Assembly (NCBI GenBank): GCA_934481345.1
Contig: CAKSPF010000019.1
Span: 1-22,065, forward strand
From: an uncultured Clostridia bacterium
Lineage (GTDB): Bacteria; Bacillota; Clostridia; UMGS1810
Length of the DNA stretch: 22,065 nucleotides
Direction: 5' to 3'
Shown here: in pieces, positions 15,446 through 22,065 of the stretch
Layout: each line of letters begins with the position of its first letter
Numbering within the stretch: position 1 is the stretch's first letter
Translations under genes and position numbers: made by a program
Notes under the pieces: generated by a model
The model's database searches: none
Told to the model about the DNA's origin: nothing
The model's input: only the letters and a program-made list of their open reading frames with translations

Positions 15446-17544
15446 ATACTGCCTCCAAAATAGGTATCTGAAAGAATCTCAGTATTTCCGTTAATGGTAT
15501 GGTTTAAGACAAATGTGTTGGACACAATATCTGAAATTACATTGCAATAATCGCCGACAATTTCCTCGTCAGTGGATAAGATGATAACCTGACCATTAAG
15601 TTGTTTGAAGAACTGTTCCAAAATCTTTCCACGATGTTCCTTATCAATACGAGCGAACGGCGTATCAACAATATATGGAACATCGATTTTGTTGAGCTGT
15701 GAAAGTGCCTGATATAACGCCATAATAAATATCTGCTTTTCACCTGCGGATAGCTGCTGCTTAACTTCAACAGGAAGCACTATCTCTTGTTCGCCGGCAG
15801 ACATTTTTTCTTGAAGAATTTCGTATGCGTGTAAACCAATCTGAGCAATTACATACTCCGAACCATTTTTATTAATTGTTTTCTTAAGTTCAGAAGTATC
15901 GAAAGTTTTGTTTTTGTACGGAAGAACATTTAAATTGTTATCAATATGAATTCCGTCTATCAGATCTGATTTATTGATAAGGGAATTAAAATACCTTTGA
16001 AAACCTTCTTCAACTGTTCGAATACTCTTTTCATATAAAACTGTTTGCAGTTCATCAAATGCAAGTAGTGCACGAGCAGAAATATCATTTATAGAGTTCT
16101 TTTTTAACACCGCTTCATAGTTTGCTTTAGCCTTAGCCAATTTTGCAGCCGAAACAGCCTTATCTGCTCTACATTTTTGAAGTTCTGCATCAATTTTAAC
16201 GAGTTTCATAGTCTTATCTGCTTTTTCTTCATTCAAATCACTTTTAGACCGTAAGTATCCTTCGTAGTTTTCTGTACTGCTTCGTTCCATCTTTTTTCGA
16301 ATTCTTTTCACATGATTTAAGGAAGCCTCAATATCATCAGTTGCTGCTTTAATACGAGTTACATCGAATGCGAGAAAACTATTAATTTTTGAAGTTAGTT
16401 CGAATCTATCAAAATCCGAAAGGTTTAATATAGGAGTAATAGATGCGGTTTTATTGGTGTATTCAATAATTTCATAAATGATTTTATCGGTAATTGTATC
16501 TGGCAATTCAGTTCCAGCCATGTCTAAAACATTAGCAATAATTGATTTTATTTCAGGAGTATCAATTGTACTTTTAACATTTGCATCAACTTGAGCTTTG
16601 TGTTCTATCATAATTTGCTCTTTTAAATCTTCCATTTGAGGTTGTAAAATTATAAACGGAAGTACATTGTTGGCAATGTCCCTAAGCCACTTCCTTTTTT
16701 CCTCACGCCTGGTTTCTTCTTTAGCAATACGTTCTTCCATCGAACGCCATTCCTTTTTAGAGATACCACCGCTTTTTGTATAGACTTTTTCTAAGGAAGC
16801 CAATTGATCATCTATTACAGCAATTTCACTTGCAATTTCTCGATAATCTTCTTCGGCTGATGTAATGCGTTCAGCAAGGAGATTATCATCAGATAGGCAT
16901 TTTTCATATTCTTCTGAGATATCAAGACCGTTCTTGGACTTGTTACGCGAAATTCTACGAAAATTATCACGAATAATCTCCATTGTATCAAGATTACACA
17001 GTTTCAAGAATGCTTCCTTAAAATCAGTATTTTTGTTTCCGTTGAAAATGAAATCACTAATTTTTTCACCGTCAAAAAAGTAGAACTTAAACAAATTTGG
17101 CGGTAAAGTTTGGAGTAAGAAGCTCTCAAAATCACTTTTTTCGGTTTCAGAAACTATTTCACCGTCTTTTGATAGTGTAAAGTTTTCGATGATTTTATCA
17201 CCTTTCACCTTCCAAAGTCTGTCAAAAGTATAAACATGATCATCCTTACCGTCATCAAGAAGTAAGTCTATAACAACTTCAGATTCACCGACTTTTTTAA
17301 GCTTTTCATTTGTATTAATGATCTTTTCTACTTCATCATAGTATCTTGCATTGTTAGTCTCAAACCCAAATGCAATACAACCATAAAGACAAATTTTAAT
17401 GGCGTTAAAAAGTGTCGTTTTTCCGGCACCGTTTTTTCCGCCGATCAAAACCATCCTTTTTGTACTATCAGCAATGCTAAAATCAAATTCATTGTAATCA
17501 ACATATGGACCAATATTCTTTAACTGTATATTCTTAATTTTCAT
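15442..17544 (-). CDS. dndD: DNA sulfur modification ATPase DndD
   Basis: 700 residues, an SMC/Rad50-like ATPase of the normal DndD size. Walker A is GGKNGAGKTT (35-44), a conserved FFDGE lies near residue 155, coiled coil occupies the middle, the ABC signature LSAGEKQ is at 588-594, and Walker B YIVDTPFARID is at about 614-624. DndD hydrolyses ATP and is thought to open or nick DNA so that DndC can place sulfur. The gene overlaps the end of dndC by 11 nt and shares a stop-start overlap with dndE, the standard dndC-D-E block. No CxxC zinc hook is visible, unlike the second ATPase downstream. Confidence 0.93.
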   Translation of the reverse strand: MKIKNIQLKNIGPYVDYNEFDFSIADSTKRMVLIGGKNGAGKTTLFNAIKICLYGCIAFGFETNNARYYDEVEKIINTNEKLKKVGESEVVIDLLLDDGKDDHVYTFDRLWKVKGDKIIENFTLSKDGEIVSETEKSDFESFLLQTLPPNLFKFYFFDGEKISDFIFNGNKNTDFKEAFLKLCNLDTMEIIRDNFRRISRNKSKNGLDISEEYEKCLSDDNLLAERITSAEEDYREIASEIAVIDDQLASLEKVYTKSGGISKKEWRSMEERIAKEETRREEKRKWLRDIANNVLPFIILQPQMEDLKEQIMIEHKAQVDANVKSTIDTPEIKSIIANVLDMAGTELPDTITDKIIYEIIEYTNKTASITPILNLSDFDRFELTSKINSFLAFDVTRIKAATDDIEASLNHVKRIRKKMERSSTENYEGYLRSKSDLNEEKADKTMKLVKIDAELQKCRADKAVSAAKLAKAKANYEAVLKKNSINDISARALLAFDELQTVLYEKSIRTVEEGFQRYFNSLINKSDLIDGIHIDNNLNVLPYKNKTFDTSELKKTINKNGSEYVIAQIGLHAYEILQEKMSAGEQEIVLPVEVKQQLSAGEKQIFIMALYQALSQLNKIDVPYIVDTPFARIDKEHRGKILEQFFKQLNGQVIILSTDEEIVGDYCNVISDIVSNTFVLNHTINGNTEILSDTYFGGSI

Positions 17545-18931
17545 TGTCTAATACTCCTTCGACCGCATCATAGTGTAACCAACCTTGACCGATAATTTGG
17601 TCGAATGCCTTTTGCATCTTATTATTTCGTGTTATATGTTTATTTTTATCCACTGAAACTATAAGTTTAGTAATCAGTTCAACAGGAATATTATACTTTT
17701 CAGAGACTTGCTCAATGGAAGAAATTGCCTCATCGTCAAATCGCGCGGTTTTGTAGTCATCCCAAGGTAATTTTTCGCCTTTAACTTTATAGTATGTATC
17801 CACAAGACTTCTACAAGTTAAGTCGCCTTCCTCATCCCACATCCTATCAATTACTTTTAGTTCTTCACGAGTTATAAGTTCCAACCCAGTTTTGTTTTCG
17901 AGTTCTAAAAGTCCTTCAAGAATTATTTTTCTTGCTTCGAGCGTAAATGGCCCCATTCCAAATGAACCATCGGCCTTTTTGTAAACAGCACCATTGCGGC
18001 GTTTATTATCTCTCATGCTGGCATCTTCGCGCATCACGAGAAGATTATTTCTAAAATCTCGAAGTAAAGTAAGTTGATTTGCATCTTCTTCATTTGATTT
18101 GTTGATGAAATTTTGAAGTGATTTATCTTCTTTAACCATTGTACAACACCAGCAACCAAATCTGGAGTTACCGGTAACAGGAATTTTATCTCTATCCACT
18201 TCGCCTAAAACGCTCTTTTCTTCACCGAGATTTTCACCTTGATAGAGATTGAACAGATACTTCATATCTGTTCCCCAAGGACTTTTACAGTCATCCTTTA
18301 GTAAGAATTCCCATACCAAGTCGTTAGGGATTTCGGTGATAGGATTATATACATAGGCATTTGGGATATCATTATGCATATTAAGAAGTTTGCCTTCAAT
18401 TTCACGTGCTGTAATTGTTTTCATGCGAGTAAGGCTCTCGCCTTTACGCACACCTAACAATACAATGATTTCTCCACGTTCTTTAATACGTTCATTAACA
18501 TATTTATTCATCGGATTAATCTTCAAACGATCTGTACACCATCTAAATCCAGGCGGTTCAGGAGTAGGATACCCCAAGCCTATTACTCGGCACCAGAAGG
18601 TTTGATCTGTTTCGGGATATATAATATCTGCTTGAATATTCAAGCCATCGTTTTTAGCTGCTTTGTTGATGCTGTCGGAAGATGAATGCATATATTCTTT
18701 AACAATTGGATTCTCCACCATGGTATCGGAAGTTATAATATAAACCCTCTTGCTTAATTCTGAGCCTGATTCCTTTATGCGTTTCATTGCTTCGTAAACC
18801 AGACTAACAAGCAGTGTTGAATCTTTGCCACCACTATAGCCAATTAGCCAAGGTCTATCATCATGCTTATATACAATCATGATTTCTTTTATAATGTTTT
18901 CAAAAGTCTCAAATTTGCCCGTATATTTCAT
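17534..18931 (-). CDS. dndC: DNA sulfurtransferase DndC (PP-loop, Fe-S)
   Basis: 465 residues. The PP-loop SGGKDS (33-38) is the ATP pyrophosphatase motif of the PAPS reductase/sulfurtransferase family. Cysteines C132 (RWCTDR), C260, C262 and C263 (GCWCCTMVK) are well placed to hold an Fe-S cluster, as reported for DndC; C114 and C215 are further candidates. DndC activates or transfers sulfur to the DNA backbone within the DndCDE complex. Sulfur is normally supplied by DndA or the housekeeping IscS; no cysteine desulfurase gene lies in this window. A GGAG sits 12 nt before the ATG. The gene follows the PAPS-reductase-like gene by 20 nt and overlaps dndD. Confidence 0.93.
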   Translation of the reverse strand: MKYTGKFETFENIIKEIMIVYKHDDRPWLIGYSGGKDSTLLVSLVYEAMKRIKESGSELSKRVYIITSDTMVENPIVKEYMHSSSDSINKAAKNDGLNIQADIIYPETDQTFWCRVIGLGYPTPEPPGFRWCTDRLKINPMNKYVNERIKERGEIIVLLGVRKGESLTRMKTITAREIEGKLLNMHNDIPNAYVYNPITEIPNDLVWEFLLKDDCKSPWGTDMKYLFNLYQGENLGEEKSVLGEVDRDKIPVTGNSRFGCWCCTMVKEDKSLQNFINKSNEEDANQLTLLRDFRNNLLVMREDASMRDNKRRNGAVYKKADGSFGMGPFTLEARKIILEGLLELENKTGLELITREELKVIDRMWDEEGDLTCRSLVDTYYKVKGEKLPWDDYKTARFDDEAISSIEQVSEKYNIPVELITKLIVSVDKNKHITRNNKMQKAFDQIIGQGWLHYDAVEGVLDNEN

Positions 18932-18951
18932 ATTTATTACTGCTCCAAATA

Positions 18952-20040
18952 TTATTTGTTTTTCGGCATATCACGCCATTCAATCCCGATATAATCTAAA
19001 ACAGCACCCCAACCGAAACGGTTTCCTTTTTCATCAACGCAACATTTGTTCATCCAAAAATCCCATTCTTTTGGATTGCGTTCGCGAAGACGATCAAATC
19101 TATGCGGACGTTTTTCCAATTGGATTCCGAAACCGCACATAGAACATCCTGTCCTTTGTTCGCCTGTTGTGTATAACGATCCCGTTTCGTCGCGCTTTAT
19201 TTCACCATAAATTTCAGGCACTGGAACATCTAAATCAATAGCCAATTGCAATAAATCTTGTCTTGTGAAAATAGCGAACGGAGCAGAACGAATAGTTCCT
19301 TTTCCAAAATAGTTACACCCGTTCAACATAAGTGCCTTTTCACGTCGTCCACCTTCGGATGCCATCAATCCTAAAAAAGGTACACTATTATTCTCTCTTG
19401 CCCAATCAATACACGGTTTTTCTTTAAGATAATAACAACATTTTGCTGATACTTTAAATGGAGCAATTTGATAATTAACTCCTTCGGCCTCGTTCTCGTA
19501 TCCTGCAAATTTATCAAGCCATTTTTGCGGAAGTTTCATTTTGGAATTCTTTTTATATCCGCCTTGTTTCCCTGTTTCTCCTGTAATAATAGCGTGTCTT
19601 ACTGTTTTGCTCTTTTCTGTTTGGTTCTGCAATAATTCGATTTTTTTAGCAATTTCTTTTGATAATACAGGGAATCCAAATTCTTGGAGCACTTGCTGCT
19701 TAGTCCAGTATGTGCCATCCTTACGTTTAGCGGGCTTTAAAGAAATCACCCCTATTTGCTTGTGAATCTTTTGAATGCTTATATCTTCAAGACTTGATAC
19801 TGATACTGCAGAAACATTTATACCAATAGATTTCAAAAAATAAAATAACGTAATGCTATCAAGCCCTCCTACGGATACATAGCAATTTAAATCTCGTTTT
19901 CCGCATTCGTTGTAAAATTCCCATGCTCTTATCCGAGCATAATTAACTTTAAATTCATACGACATTTTTTGTTTAACCTTAAATGTAGCAACTTTTTGTG
20001 CCGGATCTATACTGTTGCTTTTCTCAATTATCTCTTCCAT
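18952..20040 (-). CDS. PAPS-reductase-like PP-loop protein between dndB and dndC
   Basis: 362 residues of the phosphoadenosine-phosphosulfate reductase fold, close to the form common in Clostridia phages and plasmids. The PP-loop is SVGGLDS (56-62), a variant with Val inserted before GG. Cysteines at 201, 202 and 210 (KCCYYLKEKPC), 242 (NGCNYF), 299 and 302 (GCSMCGFG) and 333-334 match that family's Fe-S-type cluster set. GGAG is 10 nt upstream of the ATG. It is not part of the standard dnd gene set (A-E, or F-H) and is clearly distinct from DndC in length and motifs. It may be an extra sulfur donor, tune modification, or modify a different substrate. The placement, 25 nt after dndB and 20 nt before dndC, makes co-expression near certain. 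Confidence 0.82.
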   Translation of the reverse strand: MEEIIEKSNSIDPAQKVATFKVKQKMSYEFKVNYARIRAWEFYNECGKRDLNCYVSVGGLDSITLFYFLKSIGINVSAVSVSSLEDISIQKIHKQIGVISLKPAKRKDGTYWTKQQVLQEFGFPVLSKEIAKKIELLQNQTEKSKTVRHAIITGETGKQGGYKKNSKMKLPQKWLDKFAGYENEAEGVNYQIAPFKVSAKCCYYLKEKPCIDWARENNSVPFLGLMASEGGRREKALMLNGCNYFGKGTIRSAPFAIFTRQDLLQLAIDLDVPVPEIYGEIKRDETGSLYTTGEQRTGCSMCGFGIQLEKRPHRFDRLRERNPKEWDFWMNKCCVDEKGNRFGWGAVLDYIGIEWRDMPKNK

Positions 20041-20065
20041 TTTAATTTCTCCAAGTCAATATTCT

Positions 20066-21127
20066 TTACCCGATAGCAATGCGTTCTTTTTTAGACTCTT
20101 CATCAGTTATTGGAAGACCAATAAGTCTCTTTATTTGAATATATGTTAAAAAAATACCTTGCTCATTGCGATTGATTTTACCATTTGGTTTAATTGCTCT
20201 GTTCATCCAGCAAGTTTCATTATTCCTAAGCCAATCAATTTGCTTTAGTTTTTTTAATGCTTTTTCTTTGTCTATATATTTGTTCTGACAGAAAAATTCA
20301 CACAGTCTCCCTAAAGAAAGAATAATCAATCCTTGAGTGATTATATAATCTTCACGAAGACTTTTTTTGCTAAGCTCGCCTCTATCCATCTCATTCCATT
20401 CACGCATATTCTTTACGACATTACACCAAAAATCATAGATGAATTTTTCACTGTTTTCATCATCGCCTATGATTTTTATTATTCTTTTATGCGCCGTATA
20501 AAATGTATTTAAAGTGAATATATTGGATGAAAATTTGCTCAAATTATCCTTTTCTTTATCTGTATACTTACGCAAAAACTCAATAGAATCAACTACATTT
20601 TTCGTAATAATTGCAACTCGATCCTTTGATTCATACAGCGTATTAAGGGATTTTGAAGTAGTAACAGCGTGTTTATTAAGATCAGTAAACATTTGTTGGC
20701 TTGACTGTAAACCCCGATCTTTATACATAACTACTGAAATGGTCTCATCTTTTAAGCTTTCGTCCTCAACTATAGCAGCTTCGATAGCTGCTTTTCTATG
20801 CTGCCCATCGTTAATGAGAAACAAAGCATCCATATCTATTTCAAGAAGCCCTGTGTTTGCTTGCGGGGCAGAAGGAACAAAAGACATTTCTCCATCTACG
20901 GAGGCTGCAAGCGCAGAGAAAACATACGAATCTCTATTATCTAAAATATAGTCGCGAATTTCTGGAATGCGCAGTTCATTTAATCTTCTTTGAGCGCGAT
21001 GCTCAGGAGCCACATCGTTATTATCGGTCATAAAAATTTTACTTAGCAACCCTAGAGGCACCATACAAATATAATATTCTTTACCCGCTTGTTTTCCTTT
21101 TACTGCAGGGAATTGATATTTTAACAT
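20066..21127 (-). CDS. dndB: DNA sulfur modification protein DndB (DGQHR domain)
   Basis: 353 residues from the ATG at 21127, chosen because GGAGG lies 7 nt upstream; the longer frame to 21172 would run across the promoter. The DGQHR motif (107-111) and the family's second block MFTDLNKHAV (146-155) identify the DndB family. Elsewhere DndB controls dnd transcription and limits how many sites are modified. It is first in the operon and directly behind a promoter with a 10-bp inverted repeat, which suits autoregulation. All motifs are intact. Confidence 0.92.
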   Translation of the reverse strand: MLKYQFPAVKGKQAGKEYYICMVPLGLLSKIFMTDNNDVAPEHRAQRRLNELRIPEIRDYILDNRDSYVFSALAASVDGEMSFVPSAPQANTGLLEIDMDALFLINDGQHRKAAIEAAIVEDESLKDETISVVMYKDRGLQSSQQMFTDLNKHAVTTSKSLNTLYESKDRVAIITKNVVDSIEFLRKYTDKEKDNLSKFSSNIFTLNTFYTAHKRIIKIIGDDENSEKFIYDFWCNVVKNMREWNEMDRGELSKKSLREDYIITQGLIILSLGRLCEFFCQNKYIDKEKALKKLKQIDWLRNNETCWMNRAIKPNGKINRNEQGIFLTYIQIKRLIGLPITDEESKKERIAIG

Positions 21128-21142
21128 ATAATACCTCCAACT

Positions 21143-21168
21143 TATACTTACGCATATACGTAAGTATA
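21143..21168. promoter_or_regulatory. Inverted-repeat operator TATACTTACG-N6-CGTAAGTATA
   Basis: Perfect 10-bp arms around a 6-nt spacer, covering the -10 box and transcription start of the dnd operon. Half-sites contain TACG/CGTA. From memory, DndB of Salmonella recognises a TACG-N10-CGTA palindrome, so the same half-site with a shorter spacer makes DndB the likely binder here. Its position would block RNA polymerase. Confidence 0.65.
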
Positions 21169-21191
21169 TCACACAAATGGATATATGTCAA
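21163..21191 (-). promoter_or_regulatory. Sigma-A promoter of the dnd operon
   Basis: On the minus strand: perfect TTGACA, exactly 17 nt, TATACT. Expected start of transcription is about 30 nt before the dndB ATG. This is a strong constitutive-type promoter held by the overlapping operator. No other convincing promoter was found inside the operon. Confidence 0.8.
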
Positions 21192-21787
21192 CCTTTTATC
21201 GACCTTTCTCGATTCCTTGTTACATTATTATCTATTAGCATATGCTTAACTGAAAAAAGTAAAGTTAGGGTGAATAAGCGTCATGAATTTTAAAAAACAA
21301 ATAAGCGCTGTTTTGCGGTTTTTCTGAGTGTCCGCAACTCCGAAAAGCTGAAATGGAATATATTTGCTGTCATTTTGGCATAGAAAAACAGACAGATTGT
21401 AATTCCGATTTGTCAAAGTGAAAGTCCCTTCCTTGATGTAATTTATATTAGAATTTATTAGCTTATCATATCAAAATATATCAAAGCTGTATTATAGAAC
21501 GAACTTTATGAGAGAGCCCTTATTCTTTGTCTACTGCAGCTCAAATTTTGGCTTGAATCAGGTGTTGTTCAGAGTTATAATAACTGTATAAAAAGCGATC
21601 GCCTCTCGTGTGATTTCGAGAGGCGTGTATTGCGTATTATTCTGCAGAAATCCCTGTTGACCACATAACAGACCACCTACCGTTTCGGAGCACTCGGAAA
21701 CAGTGGACATAAGAGTGGCGAAGAGCGCGGTTTTCCGAGCGGAAAGGGGCGGAAAAAGTTATTTTTAGCGGAAATTGCCCTTATAGG
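21192..21787. other. Non-coding right end of the island
   Basis: About 600 bp with no supportable gene. It is AT-rich to about 21590, then holds a hairpin at 21600-21625, a palindrome TTCTGCAGAA (21640-21649), and an inverted repeat CTCGGAAA (21693-21700) / TTTCCGAG (21732-21739). The stretch GCGAAGAGC near 21719 and TTTTAGCG near 21766 also occur in the left flank (16-24 and 92-99), each just before the tRNA-Pro fragment, so this looks like a recombinase-recognised element end. Confidence 0.5.
21600..21625. terminator. Hairpin CGCCTCTCG / CGAGAGGCG
   Basis: Perfect 9-bp stem with an 8-nt loop (21609-21616), inside gene-free DNA. No strong T tract follows, so it may be a terminator of an outside transcript or part of the element end. 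Confidence 0.4.
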
Positions 21788-21791
21788 TTCG

Positions 21792-21836
21792 TTTGGGATG
21801 CGGAGGCCGCGAGTTTGAGCCTCGCCACTCCGACCA
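21792..21836 (+). repeat. tRNA-Pro(UGG) 3'-half fragment, right attachment-like site
   Basis: Same 45-bp layout and orientation as 100-144: TTTGGGA loop, perfect T stem GCGAG/CTCGC, acceptor CACTCCG, A, CCA. The T stem differs from the left copy but stays fully paired, and the T loop reads TTTGAGC, losing the invariant C56. The fragment is therefore a diverged, non-functional tRNA end. It probably marks the right boundary of the island. Confidence 0.72.
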
Positions 21837-21867
21837 TAATGTGGAGATAAAATAGATGTCTCCTGCG

Positions 21868-21893
21868 AAAAGCCCGAATACATCGGGCTTTTT
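21868..21893 (+). terminator. Rho-independent terminator beyond the right att-like site
   Basis: AAAAGCCCGA / TCGGGCTTTT stem with an ATACA loop and a run of T. It lies 32 nt after the CCA, the same arrangement as at the left end. Beyond it (21894-22065) I see no gene; an inverted repeat CACAGAG/CTCTGTG (22044-22065) runs to the window edge. Confidence 0.75.
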
Positions 21894-22065
21894 GCTGTCC
21901 AAACGGCGACTTTTATCTGTACCAAAATGCAAATGTAAAATCGGTCGCTGAAAGTTTGCCGTATAAAACGATGAAAACCCCGATAAAGGCAGGCTCACAT
22001 AAGGATACTTTCAAAAAGTGACCGATTGAGAGCAGCACAACGCCACAGAGATTTAAAACTCTGTG

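Noticed and set aside
20067..21172. dndB starting at 21172
   Set aside because: The extra 15 residues would be encoded across the -10 box and operator; GGAGG points to the ATG at 21127.
1..22065. CRISPR array or insertion sequence
   Set aside because: I saw no regularly spaced repeats and no transposase frame or terminal inverted repeats on either strand.

Overview
The window looks like a piece of a gut or rumen Clostridia chromosome (Firmicutes, Ruminococcaceae/Oscillospiraceae-like). The evidence is strong AGGAGG-type ribosome binding sites, TTGACA/TATAAT-type promoters, a Clostridia-style tyrosine integrase with a C-terminal arm-like extension, paired XRE regulators, an ECF sigma factor with a long C-terminal extension, and a DUF6809-like protein. 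This placement is inferred from gene families, not from a marker gene.

The window is a genomic island of about 21.7 kb. It is bracketed by two direct 45-bp copies of the 3' half of a tRNA-Pro(UGG), from the anticodon loop TTTGGGA to the CCA end, at 100-144 and 21792-21836. Neither copy has a 5' half, so they look like attachment scars, possibly from tandem insertions at one tRNA-Pro gene whose intact copy would lie upstream of the window.

The left part (145-5300) holds a PH/SHOCT-domain gene, a tyrosine recombinase that has lost its N-terminal arm-binding domain, a C-terminal regulator fragment, a possible small membrane ORF, and two overlapping XRE-family repressor genes behind a promoter with a 12-bp palindrome. 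Next comes a plus-strand ECF sigma factor gene (5562-7211). It ends at a strong hairpin at 7226-7265, shared with the large minus-strand operon that converges on it.

The rest (7272-21127, minus strand) reads as one operon of up to 12 genes. It has a near-consensus promoter (TTGACA-N17-TATACT) overlapped by a 10-bp inverted repeat. The order is dndB, a second PP-loop PAPS-reductase-like gene, dndC, dndD, dndE, a PLD-nuclease/DEVH helicase, a 58-aa ORF, a second DndD-like SMC-type ATPase with a CxCxxC site, a 159-aa protein, a DUF262+DUF1524 (SspE-like) nuclease, an 87-aa protein, and a DUF6809-like fusion protein. The first block makes DNA phosphorothioate (PT) modification: DndC/D/E modify and DndB regulates. 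No dndA and no dndF/G/H are visible. The block from the helicase to the DUF262 nuclease is the best candidate for an alternative PT-dependent restriction module, and is the most interesting content here. It runs on overlapping genes and partly repeats the DndD-DndE arrangement of an ATPase followed by a small protein.
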